Notes under the pieces: generated by a model
Databases searched by the model: none
What the model was told of the DNA's origin: nothing
Seen by the model: the letters and a program-made list of their open reading frames with translations, nothing else
In this document: positions 28,040 to 36,660 of the stretch, in pieces
How the letters are laid out: every line of letters starts with the position of its first letter
Numbering within the stretch: the first letter of the stretch is position 1
Made by a program: the position numbers and the translations under genes
DNA from: PGYR01 sp034670025
GTDB taxonomy: Bacteria; Bacteroidota; Ignavibacteria; Kapaibacteriales; UBA2268
NCBI GenBank assembly: GCA_034670025.1
Contig: JAXMOE010000001.1
Location: forward strand, 124,001 to 188,000
Direction: 5' to 3'
DNA: 64,000 bases

Positions 28040-28456
28040 TTAATTATTTGGAGCGCCATTTTCAACCCACCTTCTCATTCCTTCTTGTTGGTTATTAGTA
28101 GGCAGTTCACGACCATAACTATAGAGGTGTCTATTCCTTCCTTCTAATACTTGATTTAGTAAAGAAGCATCAGGGTTTTCTCGAACTATTAGTCCAATAT
28201 TAGATGTCATAAAATATGTGAAATGTTCAGTCATCCTTCTTCCTCCAGCTTGGGAGAAATCATCGTGGCAACTGGCAGTAGCACAAGTGACTTGCATAAA
28301 TGGTTTGACATGCTCAATAAAGCTCACTTCTTCCTCACCTTCATCGGGAAACCTAAGATCACTCGTGCTATTAATGGCATTGCTACAAGCAACCAATAGC
28401 GAAAGTGCCACAAAAGAGATGGTAATAAGTGTATATTTAATAAGATTCACTTTCAT
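28040..28456 (-). CDS. Small cytochrome-c-like lipoprotein with CX4CH motif
   Basis: About 138 residues. I take the ATG at 28456 (MKVNLIKYTL), which gives a normal lipoprotein signal with LVAC (Cys24); the ATG at 28468 would only add four residues. The mature part reads HVKPFMQVTCATASCHDDFS, then a region with NPDASLLNQVL and ends MRRWVENGAPNN. This order matches the planctomycete-type cytochrome c family, in which a C..CH motif near the N-terminus is followed by a final R-W-x-x-x-G-A-P. Here the motif is CX4CH, a spacing common in Bacteroidota members; whether it binds heme cannot be told from sequence. It overlaps panB by 20 bases. Confidence 0.78.
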   Translation of the reverse strand: MKVNLIKYTLITISFVALSLLVACSNAINSTSDLRFPDEGEEEVSFIEHVKPFMQVTCATASCHDDFSQAGGRRMTEHFTYFMTSNIGLIVRENPDASLLNQVLEGRNRHLYSYGRELPTNNQQEGMRRWVENGAPNN

Positions 28457-29258
28457 TTGGGAAATCATTAGTTCTTACATCGTTTATATATTGTTCTACG
28501 ACATTAGTGTACACTTTGTTCAACTCTGCATACTGTCGGACAAATCGTGGATTAAAATCAACCGTCAGTCCTAACATATCAGTATATACTAATATCTGAC
28601 CATCGCAATACGGCCCAGCCCCAATTCCTATAGTCGGTATTTCTAACTCTTCGGTTATTTCTTTACCCAATTCGGCAGGTATTTTTTCTAATACAATAGC
28701 GAATGCACCAGCATCTTGCAATCGGCGAGCGTCTTCTTTTATTAAGTTTGCCTCGTCTGGGTCTTTACCTCTGGCTCTGTATGAACCAAATTTGTTTATA
28801 CTTTGAGGAGTTAGCCCCAAATGCCCCATAACCGGAATGCCAGCGTGTTCCATTTTTTTAATTGCTTTGGTTACACTTTTCCCACCTTCTAACTTTATGG
28901 CAGAACAACCAGTTTCTTTCATTAACCTTCCAGCATTACGAAATGCCTCATTTGCTGAAACTTGGTATGTCATAAATGGCATATCTGCGACAACTAATGC
29001 CCTGCTTGCACCTTTTACTACTGCCTTGGTGTGGTATATAGTTTGTTCCAAAGTTACTGGTAACGTAGTTTCTTCACCTTGAAAAACATTTCCCAATGAA
29101 TCACCGACTAACATCAGATCTATACCAGCATTGTCAAAAATACTTGATGTCAGAGCATCATAAGCTGTTAAACATGATATGTTTATACCAGCATTTTTCA
29201 TTTCTTGCAAACGTAAGGTAGTAACCTTTTTATCTTCTATTTTTTTATTAACGCTCAT
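28437..29258 (-). CDS. panB: 3-methyl-2-oxobutanoate hydroxymethyltransferase
   Basis: First committed step of pantothenate synthesis: it adds a hydroxymethyl group from methylene-THF to ketoisovalerate. The 273-residue protein shows CLTAYDALTSSIFDNAGID, MLVGDSLGN, the KLEGG block, GHLGLTPQSI, FAIVLEKIP and IPTIGIGAGPYCDGQILV, all PanB hallmarks. The window also holds CoaB and CoaC, which act later in the same CoA pathway. It is followed directly by the cytochrome-like lipoprotein, whose start lies inside the panB 3' end. Confidence 0.97.
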   Translation of the reverse strand: MSVNKKIEDKKVTTLRLQEMKNAGINISCLTAYDALTSSIFDNAGIDLMLVGDSLGNVFQGEETTLPVTLEQTIYHTKAVVKGASRALVVADMPFMTYQVSANEAFRNAGRLMKETGCSAIKLEGGKSVTKAIKKMEHAGIPVMGHLGLTPQSINKFGSYRARGKDPDEANLIKEDARRLQDAGAFAIVLEKIPAELGKEITEELEIPTIGIGAGPYCDGQILVYTDMLGLTVDFNPRFVRQYAELNKVYTNVVEQYINDVRTNDFPNESESY

Positions 29259-29305
29259 TACTTTAAATTATAATTGTAAAATATTCCGAAATTTAAGAAA
29301 TATAT

Positions 29306-30772
29306 ATGAATATATTATTAGCAACAGCAGAAATAAGCCCAATTGCCAAAAGTGGGGGAATGGCAGATGTTACTTCCTACCTTACTTCTGAGTGGAGTAA
29401 TCTGGGTCACGATGTCGTTTCAGTAATGCCTGCTTATAAGTTTATTGACTACAGAAAGCACAATATTCAAAAGACAGATATTGCTTTTGATGTGCCAATG
29501 GGGTTTAGAACAGAAACTGCAACAGTGTACAAAACGAACAATACCAGTTCGAAAGCAACTATTTATCTAATTGGTCACGATGAGTTCTTTGATTCTGAAT
29601 ATTTATATGGAGATAAAATAGAGGATGATAATGATGACAGAAGATTTTTATTTTTTAGTAAAGCAATCCCTGAACTTTGCAAAGTTCTAAACTTTAAACC
29701 TGATATCGTGAATTGTCATGATTATCTAACTGCTTTTCTGATACCTATTTTGAAAACTCAATATAAGCATGATGAATTATTCAAAAATGTAACAACTGTA
29801 TTTACTATTCACAACTTGTCTTACCAAGGTAAATTTGATAAATTCAGAGTGATGAGTTTTACTGGTATGAAATATAGTGAGTTCGATGTTGGTTCTTGGT
29901 TTGAACACGAGGGTAGCGTTAATTTTATGAAAACGGGGATTATGTATGCCGACAAAATTGTAACTGTTAGCCCTACTTATAGTGAAGAGATAAAAAAAAC
30001 TTACTATAGCGAAGGAATGCAAGATGCTATTAACAGCCGCCTGAGAGATATAGTTGGTATCCTAAACGGAGTTGATTATAATTTATGGAACCCAATTGAT
30101 GATATTCATATTTATAAGAATTACGACGAAAATTCTCTTGAAAATAAGAAAGCCCTAAAAATTGATTATTTAAGTAGAGCAGGAATCCCTGAAAGAAAGC
30201 ATCAATTACCACTGATTTCGATGATTACTAAATTAAAAGACCAGAAAGGAATTGACCTCGTTGCAAAAAAAATATATAAATTTATGAAGTCAAATAAGTT
30301 TATTTTTGCTGTACTTGGTGCTGGTGAAGAACAGTATGAGGAAATGTTCAATGAGGCAAAGTCTAACTTTCCTGATAATATGATTGTCGATTATAACTTC
30401 AATGAAAATCAGACTCATATTCTACTTGCTGCTTCAGATTTTTTGCTGATGCCCTCGAAGTTTGAGCCGTGTGGTTTAACTCAAATGTACGCTTTAAAAT
30501 ATGGGACTGTGCCAATTGTGCGTTCTACTGGTGGTTTGGCAGACACTATTAAGGATTACTCGACAGAAAAGCAAAAAGGTACAGGAATTACATTTCCTCA
30601 TTACAACCGCGATGAGATGGAACAATCAATATTGAAAGCGATTAGCATCTATAACTCAAACACACATTATGATAAAATTAGAAAAAATGGCATGAATAAA
30701 AACTATTCTTCTTTGAAAAGCGCAAAACAATATATTGAACTTTTCAAAGAAGTAATAGATGAGATGAACTAA
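29306..30772 (+). CDS. glgA: Glycogen/starch synthase (ADP- or UDP-glucose), GT5
   Basis: Builds alpha-1,4-glucan from nucleotide-glucose. The 488-residue protein has the GT5 N-terminal KSGGMADV motif, HDEFFDSEYLYG, TVFTIHNLSYQG, and the C-terminal donor-site block MPSKFEPCGLTQMYALKYGT followed by STGGLADT. Length is normal. It diverges from panB with a 47-base gap and converges on the TonB receptor gene with a 4-base overlap of stop codons. Pgi nearby supplies hexose-phosphate interconversion. Confidence 0.95.
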   Translation: MNILLATAEISPIAKSGGMADVTSYLTSEWSNLGHDVVSVMPAYKFIDYRKHNIQKTDIAFDVPMGFRTETATVYKTNNTSSKATIYLIGHDEFFDSEYLYGDKIEDDNDDRRFLFFSKAIPELCKVLNFKPDIVNCHDYLTAFLIPILKTQYKHDELFKNVTTVFTIHNLSYQGKFDKFRVMSFTGMKYSEFDVGSWFEHEGSVNFMKTGIMYADKIVTVSPTYSEEIKKTYYSEGMQDAINSRLRDIVGILNGVDYNLWNPIDDIHIYKNYDENSLENKKALKIDYLSRAGIPERKHQLPLISMITKLKDQKGIDLVAKKIYKFMKSNKFIFAVLGAGEEQYEEMFNEAKSNFPDNMIVDYNFNENQTHILLAASDFLLMPSKFEPCGLTQMYALKYGTVPIVRSTGGLADTIKDYSTEKQKGTGITFPHYNRDEMEQSILKAISIYNSNTHYDKIRKNGMNKNYSSLKSAKQYIELFKEVIDEMN

Positions 30773-32778
30773 ATGCCTAAAGATAGGCCCAAGTAAAAAT
30801 TACGACCTGGGTTTGGCAGATTATTTATACTAAAATGTGTGTGGTACAATTCATCTAACAAGTTTTCAACTCCAAATCTCAATCTCAAATCACTATTGAA
30901 TGAGTAACTATTTCTTAAATTCACTATAGCAAAAGCGTCAGTAGCATCTTCTGTAAGTATGGAATAGGATATATCATTCTGTTTACCAGCTATGTCAGCA
31001 GACAGAACACTTTTTAGTGATTCACTCGAATAAACAAAACTCAATTTGCCCGATAGTGGGGGAGTAAAAGGAAGTGATTCCTTGAATTTAAAACTATGAG
31101 TCTTTTGATACTTTGCTTTTGTATTAATATAGAATGAATTTGAAATTTGGTAATCTAATTCAACTTCAACACCAGCAATATTAGCATTACCAATATTACT
31201 AAATTGTTTGAAAGTTTGACCAAAGCCCTCGAATATATTGATGCTATTATCATTTGTTCCTGCTATATAGTCAACAATATAATCGTTATATAATTTAGTA
31301 TTAACTTCAAAATTATCTGAATGGAAGCTATAATTAGCATTTATAGAATATGACTTTTCCTTATCCAAATCCGGTGAACCAGTATAAATAGCATTGTCCG
31401 AAATATTATAAATATAGAAACCATAGTTTTCTAAGTGGCTGGGTTCGCGTTCGATTCTAGAAATAGTAAACCCAACGTCAGAATTGCTACTTAGCTCAAA
31501 ACTCATACCTGTGGAAATATTAAAAATACCATATATTACTGAATTGTTGTCGCCCCAATAACTTTCGGTTATTGCTCTCGAGAACTCATTATTCATAGAC
31601 TTATTCGATATATCAAATCTACCGTTTAATTTGTAAGTAGTTGTACTATTGAAACTTGTAATGTAACCCGCATTAAATCCAATTTTGGTTGTATTAATAT
31701 CACCCAAATTTACAAGATACATTACCTCATCGGTCTCTAACATTTCCATTTTCATATCTGCAAAGGCATTCATATTATAACCTTCAAACGACAGACTAAG
31801 CACTCCATTAGAGAACATTCTTTTTAGGCTAGTGTTCATACCAAAAGTTGTAGTTTCCCCAAACATTGGCATATACATACCTGGCATAACTATTCTATTA
31901 TTAATTTCATCATCACTTCTGTCGTAATCATCCATCAGATGTTCTATATTGTTGAAGTAAATACGAGTATTGAAATCATAGAATCCACCACTAATTTTTT
32001 TAAGATTCAGATTATAAGATACCATGTTCATGTGAGTATATCGGGTGTCCATAATCAATGCTGGGTAGCCAACATCGGCACTATGGTCATAGATATATTC
32101 TAACGAATGTTCTACGACTGGGTCAGATTTATAACTAACATTGAACTTTATATTCTCTTTGGAATAACCACTATTACTTATGGTATTGTTGCCACCTGAT
32201 TTATAATCACCAGAGCGCTTAACAGAATAGCTTGCTAATGCAGCTATGTTTTCGATACCAAATAAGATATTACCACGGCTGTTATACATTTCTGAAACAG
32301 AGTTAAATTGATTGTCAGTTACAAATCGCAAATCGTGATTGTACTGTGGTTTGTTGGTAATGAAATTCAAGCTACCGCCAGTTGATATTCCATTATTCAA
32401 ATTCGATTTATCACTATTAACTTCGCTTTTACTAAGATTCTCAACTTCAATGTACGATGTGATAGGATCCATTTTGTCTATACATGCAGAGAACATTCTC
32501 ATACCGTCTATTGTCACATTCAATCTATCTTGAGTATAGCCACGGACAACAGCTTCAGAAGCAAAATTTGCTCTCGAAATTAAATCAATTTCATTTTTTT
32601 GTCTGAGTATGTCTTCAGTTGAGTTTACTGTTGATTCAATATTATCATTGACGATGCCAAAGTAATTATCTATTACTATAACTTCATCAGAATCATAGTG
32701 CTTTAACTTAGTTGTATCTTGCTCAGCTAAAAGTTGAGTGAAATTTAACATTAGATATAGTGCAATTATGCTTTTCAT
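30769..32778 (-). CDS. TonB-dependent receptor, probable copper transporter (OprC/NosA-like)
   Basis: 669 residues: signal peptide (ending LLAEQ), plug at about 35-145, and a barrel ending NPGRNFYLGLSLGI. The plug has Cys99-Ile-Asp-Lys-Met103 within GMRMFSACIDKMDP, matching the CxxxM half of the copper site of Pseudomonas OprC, and His280-Leu-Met282 (NIEHLMDDYDRSD), matching the HxM half. Met-rich loops are present (MPGMYMPMFGE at 298-307, ADMKMEMLETDEVMY). With the Cys-rich and YtkA-like genes upstream this suggests copper uptake. The family and the motif are seen directly; the substrate is inferred. No N-terminal CarboxypepD-type extension is present. Confidence 0.9.
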   Translation of the reverse strand: MKSIIALYLMLNFTQLLAEQDTTKLKHYDSDEVIVIDNYFGIVNDNIESTVNSTEDILRQKNEIDLISRANFASEAVVRGYTQDRLNVTIDGMRMFSACIDKMDPITSYIEVENLSKSEVNSDKSNLNNGISTGGSLNFITNKPQYNHDLRFVTDNQFNSVSEMYNSRGNILFGIENIAALASYSVKRSGDYKSGGNNTISNSGYSKENIKFNVSYKSDPVVEHSLEYIYDHSADVGYPALIMDTRYTHMNMVSYNLNLKKISGGFYDFNTRIYFNNIEHLMDDYDRSDDEINNRIVMPGMYMPMFGETTTFGMNTSLKRMFSNGVLSLSFEGYNMNAFADMKMEMLETDEVMYLVNLGDINTTKIGFNAGYITSFNSTTTYKLNGRFDISNKSMNNEFSRAITESYWGDNNSVIYGIFNISTGMSFELSSNSDVGFTISRIEREPSHLENYGFYIYNISDNAIYTGSPDLDKEKSYSINANYSFHSDNFEVNTKLYNDYIVDYIAGTNDNSINIFEGFGQTFKQFSNIGNANIAGVEVELDYQISNSFYINTKAKYQKTHSFKFKESLPFTPPLSGKLSFVYSSESLKSVLSADIAGKQNDISYSILTEDATDAFAIVNLRNSYSFNSDLRLRFGVENLLDELYHTHFSINNLPNPGRNFYLGLSLGI

Positions 32779-32805
32779 ATCCTTCTATTCCTAATTTGAA
32801 TATAT

Positions 32806-32835
32806 TCCCGTCAAATCGGTTAAGACCTGACGGGA
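32806..32835 (-). promoter_or_regulatory. Intercistronic hairpin upstream of the TonB receptor gene
   Basis: TCCCGTCA (32806-32813) pairs with TGACGGGA (32828-32835). GGT and ACC inside the loop (32818-32820, 32825-32827) can extend it with a bulge. It has no T run on either side, so it is not a typical terminator. It lies between the YtkA-like lipoprotein gene and the receptor gene and may be a processing or stability element, or an operator. Confidence 0.5.
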
Positions 32836-32848
32836 TATATACTTCTAT

Positions 32849-33634
32849 TTATAAGTCTAAACTATAGACTACTGAACCAATTTCATTTTCGCTATCAGTT
32901 AAAGTCACTGTTATTTCCCAATCACCAGTCATGTTGAAGCTAACTTTGCCTTCGTACATTCCATCATTCGTATGTACTGGATTTACGTTTCCATCAGAAC
33001 CGTGACCCATTGATGGCATTCTTGGCTCTATAGAAACTGTTAAATCTTCTACAGCTGGGTGTGTCATCATATCTTGTCTAGTGTGCACTGTTATATTAAA
33101 ATCGTTTATCCCTACTTCAGGTGATTTTAATGTACGAAGCGTAATAAAGTACGGCTTTTCATTGTGAGTAAACCTTTTGACATTACCAGAAGCCGTTACA
33201 TTAAATTCAACCGTGTGGTCTGCACCTAATGATTCAGACTTTGCTTTTATCATCCATACCCCCATATTAACTGACGGCATAATAAAAGTTGCTTTAATTT
33301 TAATTAATGATTCACCCTCTTCATCTTCCATTATCTCATATTCATAAGGAGTAGAGTGCATCATTTTACCCATATCCATCACAATGCTAATATTAAAATC
33401 CCTTGTCAAATCGTTGTCATCTGAATCTTTGACTTTAAGATAGAACTCATTGTAACCTTCCAGCAATTCCATTTCATCAGAAAGGATTTCATAGGTTAAT
33501 CCTGCTTCTGTGTAAGTTTCAATAACTTTCAGTTCTATTGGGTCGTTATCTTTTACTGGGTTATTGTCGTCTTCACATGAGTAAAGAAATATAGCTATTA
33601 GTATAATTAATGTTGTTTTGATTGCATTACGCAT
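32849..33634 (-). CDS. Lipoprotein with two YtkA/FixH-like domains, copper-locus partner
   Basis: 261 residues with lipobox LYSC (Cys20). The C-terminal half has PRMPSMGHGSDGNVNP, then DGMYEGKVSFNMTGDWEITV, the typical order of YtkA-like domains (MPxMGHG, then Y-x-G-x-V-x-F, then G-x-W). An earlier segment (DMGKMMHSTPYEYEIM to FIMPSVNMGVWMIKAK) repeats this pattern less clearly. Met- and His-rich YtkA/FixH-like proteins are often found beside copper or cytochrome-oxidase functions. It lies between a Cys-rich small protein and the TonB receptor on the same strand, so it could hand over metal in the periplasm or at the surface. Function inferred. Confidence 0.8.
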   Translation of the reverse strand: MRNAIKTTLIILIAIFLYSCEDDNNPVKDNDPIELKVIETYTEAGLTYEILSDEMELLEGYNEFYLKVKDSDDNDLTRDFNISIVMDMGKMMHSTPYEYEIMEDEEGESLIKIKATFIMPSVNMGVWMIKAKSESLGADHTVEFNVTASGNVKRFTHNEKPYFITLRTLKSPEVGINDFNITVHTRQDMMTHPAVEDLTVSIEPRMPSMGHGSDGNVNPVHTNDGMYEGKVSFNMTGDWEITVTLTDSENEIGSVVYSLDL

Positions 33635-33735
33635 AATAATCCTCTTAATCTATATAATATAGATCATTTTTATTTTTAAATATTTATATTGTTTTTTAAA
33701 TCTTTCTAATCTTAACTGTTAGTATTTATTATATG

Positions 33736-34104
33736 TTAAGATATAGGTTTAGGAGGATTGAATATGTCGTATTCGAGAGTGAAAAAGTAGTTTTCTTCAA
33801 ATTCGATTTCTGAAATTGAAAAATCGAATGAGATATTTTCTAATTCAACAAAGTTTACAAAACCAATAGGGAAGTCCCTCATATTGATTTCTAATAAAGG
33901 ATCATCTTTGCTGTTGTTTTCTGCTTGTTCTAATTCTTCGGATAAATGACACTTTCCGTTACACTCTAACTTTGGTTTGTCTTTGTTTATACAGAGAGCT
34001 ACATAGATATCAGTATTGATGACATAATTAAACACAGGAAAGACTGGAATAATTAGTGCATTCAAGTAAAGTAAAATTGATATTATGGCCGAAGCTCTTT
34101 TCAA
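33736..34104 (-). CDS. Small membrane-anchored protein with Cys-rich CNGKCHL motif
   Basis: 122 residues. One hydrophobic N-terminal segment (about 5-28) acts as signal or anchor, followed by a cluster Cys38, Cys48, Cys52, His53 (ALCINKDKPKLECNGKCHL) and a C-terminal half ending FNPPKPIS. Similar short proteins with an LCINKD..CNGKC motif are familiar beside metal-type TonB receptors in Bacteroidota, but I know no proven function. It is the first gene of the three-gene unit; the 101-base gap to the YtkA-like gene shows no hairpin. Metal binding is inferred from the Cys/His cluster. Confidence 0.78.
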   Translation of the reverse strand: MKRASAIISILLYLNALIIPVFPVFNYVINTDIYVALCINKDKPKLECNGKCHLSEELEQAENNSKDDPLLEINMRDFPIGFVNFVELENISFDFSISEIEFEENYFFTLEYDIFNPPKPIS

Positions 34105-34244
34105 AAAAAATAGATATTTTGTTATTAGAATTGACTCTAAATTATGAAATATAAAATTAAGATAAAAGAAATTAAAGATATTAATGTCTTTTTTTATTAA
34201 ATAGCTTTATTTTTTCTTTATTTTATAATGCTTAATTTAAAATA

Positions 34245-35441
34245 ATGAAGTTTACCCAAATCAAATATTTTATTAATAAGCTTAATAGTAAGGGAGAAGA
34301 GAGCCGAGTCTTAAGGTTTACTACCAAAGCCGCTTTCTTTTCCATTACATTAGGTACATTTGCATTAATCATATCATTGTCTATTTTAGATGGCTTTGAA
34401 GACATGCTCACCGAATCTACTGCAAAATTCACTTCGGATATTTCAGTGGTGAGTATGAAGAATGGTTATGTAAGTAAAGACAGCATAGATATTAGTGTGC
34501 TAGATAATATTAATTCTATCAATGAAGTGGTGGAAAAGCCAGTGATTATGCGTAATAAAAAAGATATTGATGGCTTTGTTTTAAAAGGAATAGACAATGG
34601 AGCAGATGAGTCTATCTTTGGTAATCAATACCCATTTTCTTCTGATTCTGCCAAAGAAGTAGTAGTGAGTGAGATAATTCAGAAAAAATATAATCTGAAA
34701 ATTGATGATGCAATAGTGCTCTATGCTATTGAATATAACCAAAAATCGAGTCCTAAAACGAAAATCTCTAAATTCAAGATAGTTGATATCTATAGTACTG
34801 GATTAGGGGAGTATGATAAATCTATTATGTTTTCGCCGCTGCAAACCTCAAAAGTGTTTTTTGATGTTCCCGAAGGGTATGCCACAAGATTAGAAATAAG
34901 TGTAAAGGATAAATCGAAAATCAACGAGACAACCAATCAGATTGCAGATATTATTCCGTTTCCATTTATGGTAAAAAATGTATTTGACTACCAAAGAACT
35001 GCACTAATATGGATTCAGGTACAAAAAGAGCCAGTGCCGTTGGTATTAGGTATAATCTCCATAGTGGCCACGCTCAATGTTGTTACTATGTTGCTGATAT
35101 TGATTGTAGAGAAAACTAAGCAGATAGGAGTACTCAAAATATTGGGAATGTCTTCCAAAGATATAACAAAAATATTTATTTCGATAGGAGTTATGCTTAC
35201 TGCAAAAGCAGCTTTGACTGGTGCCGGATTAGCATTCTTGTTGTCAATTTTACAGCAAGAATATGGCTTTCTCAAATTAGATAGTACAATATATTACTTG
35301 GACAAAGTTCCTATTTCAATTAGCGCAATTCATTACATAATAGTGGTCACCAATGCAATCATTATTTCATTAGTGGTAGTTTCTATTCCTGCTATTATTT
35401 CCTCTAAGTTAAACCCTATGAGAATATTAAGATTTTCTTAA
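34245..35441 (+). CDS. ABC transporter permease, FtsX/LolC-LolE type
   Basis: 398 residues with the MacB/FtsX layout: one transmembrane helix near 25-50, a periplasmic domain of about 200 residues, and three helices in the C-terminal third (about 265-290, 310-335, 355-385). The loop VEKTKQIGVLKILGMSSKDI is the typical LolC/E coupling region, and the end reads LNPMRILRF. LolC/E extract lipoproteins from the inner membrane together with the ATPase LolD. No ATPase gene is adjacent. A second permease of this type lies at 48523-49707; the two could form the heterodimer or be distinct. The 140-base gap before the gene is A+T-rich and shows nothing I can name. Confidence 0.88.
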   Translation: MKFTQIKYFINKLNSKGEESRVLRFTTKAAFFSITLGTFALIISLSILDGFEDMLTESTAKFTSDISVVSMKNGYVSKDSIDISVLDNINSINEVVEKPVIMRNKKDIDGFVLKGIDNGADESIFGNQYPFSSDSAKEVVVSEIIQKKYNLKIDDAIVLYAIEYNQKSSPKTKISKFKIVDIYSTGLGEYDKSIMFSPLQTSKVFFDVPEGYATRLEISVKDKSKINETTNQIADIIPFPFMVKNVFDYQRTALIWIQVQKEPVPLVLGIISIVATLNVVTMLLILIVEKTKQIGVLKILGMSSKDITKIFISIGVMLTAKAALTGAGLAFLLSILQQEYGFLKLDSTIYYLDKVPISISAIHYIIVVTNAIIISLVVVSIPAIISSKLNPMRILRFS

Positions 35442-35582
35442 ATGTGGCTAATAATGTTGTAAATTGGTTTTTATTATTCAAAGTAATCTACATTGTTAAT
35501 ACAATAAACTAATAGTTGAAATCTCCAAAAGTCTATAATAAACAACAAGATAGACGCATTTGTAAACTTACCGAAAACTCGT

Positions 35583-35598
35583 TGGCATATAACTTGCA
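35583..35598 (+). promoter_or_regulatory. Sigma-54 (RpoN) promoter of the flagellar operon
   Basis: TGGCATATAACTTGCA has the invariant GG (35584-35585) and GC (35596-35597) with exactly 10 bases between them, and matches TGGCACG-N4-TTGCW at 10 of 12 positions. With C of the GC at -12 the start of transcription would be at 35609, the A of the next gene's ATG. Upstream, ATTGTTAATACAAT (35492-35505), an inverted repeat about 90 bases before the -12 element, could be an activator site. The rest of the 167-base gap shows no other signal. Confidence 0.82.
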
Positions 35599-35608
35599 TA
35601 CTAATTAA

Positions 35609-35824
35609 ATGGAAAAAAAGATTAATAATATCCTCAAAGCCTATGGTGCTGATAGTTCCATCGATAAAAGAGAAGTTATCAATAAGCTTTTAGAGCAAAT
35701 TGGCAATGACGGACCAGATAGCAATCAGAATTTGATGGAAATTGTAAAATCTTTTACCGAGAACAACAAATCACAGGATGTTGATTTGGACAAAATAAGA
35801 AAGATAATAAAGGAAATTGATTAG
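35609..35824 (+). CDS. Small protein of unknown function, first gene of the flagellar operon
   Basis: 71 residues, soluble, charged and mostly helical (MEKKINNILKAYG, REVINKLLEQIG, VDLDKIRKIIKEID). No signal peptide or Cys. Its position directly after a sigma-54 promoter and 12 bases before flgF makes a flagellar role likely. A FlgM-type anti-sigma factor is one possibility, because FlgM is small and none is seen elsewhere in this operon, but the sequence does not show the usual FlgM C-terminal pattern convincingly. The ATG coincides with the predicted start of transcription, so translation may be leaderless; there is no nearby alternative ATG, GTG or TTG in frame. Confidence 0.65.
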   Translation: MEKKINNILKAYGADSSIDKREVINKLLEQIGNDGPDSNQNLMEIVKSFTENNKSQDVDLDKIRKIIKEID

Positions 35825-35836
35825 GAAGGATTCCCA

Positions 35837-36613
35837 ATGATCAAAGAATTATACACCGCTTCTATGGGTATGATGTCTCAACAGACACGATTAGAAGTTA
35901 TATCTAACAATATAGCCAACGCATCTACTGTTGGGTTTAAACGCGATTCGGTTTTCGAAAGAAACTTGATTGACTCCAAAGCTAACTTATATAATATAGT
36001 TGGAAGTGGTGAGCAGAACGATCCCCCAATCGGCTCATACATAGATTTTTCTAACGGTAGCTTTGATCAAACAGGTAACGACTTCGATTTGGCGATAGAT
36101 GGCAAAGGATTCTTCCTACTCAATGATGAACAAGGCAAAGAGTTTTTGACAAGAGCTGGTAACTTCAAGATTAACGAAGAGGGCGACGTAATATCTGCCA
36201 ATGGCAAATATCTTATGACCGATGGTGGTAGAGTTAATGTATTCAATTCCTTAGATAGCGATGTGTTTGGTTCAAATGTCAGAGATTCAGACGTCAAAAT
36301 TGACAACTCAGGTGAGATATTCATTAACAACCTAAGTATTGGTACTTTAAGTATAGTCGATGTTAACAATGAAGTGGTATTAGAAAAAGTATCATCATCT
36401 GATTTTATCACAACAGATGAATATCAATATATGCAAATTGATAACACTGAAATTAATATTCGCCAAGGATGGTTAGAAAATTCGAATGTGAATGTGATTG
36501 ACGAAATGGTGGAAATGATAAACTTACAACGTCAATTCGATGCTGGTAGCAAAGTAATCAGTACAAATGATGCTACATTAGAGCAATCGATTGCACTAGG
36601 GAAATTCTTTTAA
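35837..36613 (+). CDS. flgF: Flagellar hook-basal body protein, proximal rod type
   Basis: 258 residues of the FlgF/FlgG rod family. The N-terminal helix has MIKELYTASMGMMSQQTRLE followed by ISNNIANASTVGFKRD (family signature SNNIAN..T.GFK), the middle has FDLAIDGKGFFLLND and LTRAGNFKINEEGD, and the C-terminal helix has ENSNVNVIDEMVEMINLQRQFD. FlgF rather than FlgG is chosen because flgG follows and is more canonical. Exported by the flagellar type III apparatus; forms the proximal rod. Confidence 0.9.
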   Translation: MIKELYTASMGMMSQQTRLEVISNNIANASTVGFKRDSVFERNLIDSKANLYNIVGSGEQNDPPIGSYIDFSNGSFDQTGNDFDLAIDGKGFFLLNDEQGKEFLTRAGNFKINEEGDVISANGKYLMTDGGRVNVFNSLDSDVFGSNVRDSDVKIDNSGEIFINNLSIGTLSIVDVNNEVVLEKVSSSDFITTDEYQYMQIDNTEINIRQGWLENSNVNVIDEMVEMINLQRQFDAGSKVISTNDATLEQSIALGKFF

Positions 36614-36660
36614 ATAAATTTTGAAATTATAAAAGCTCCAAAATATACAGGAAGTATCAG

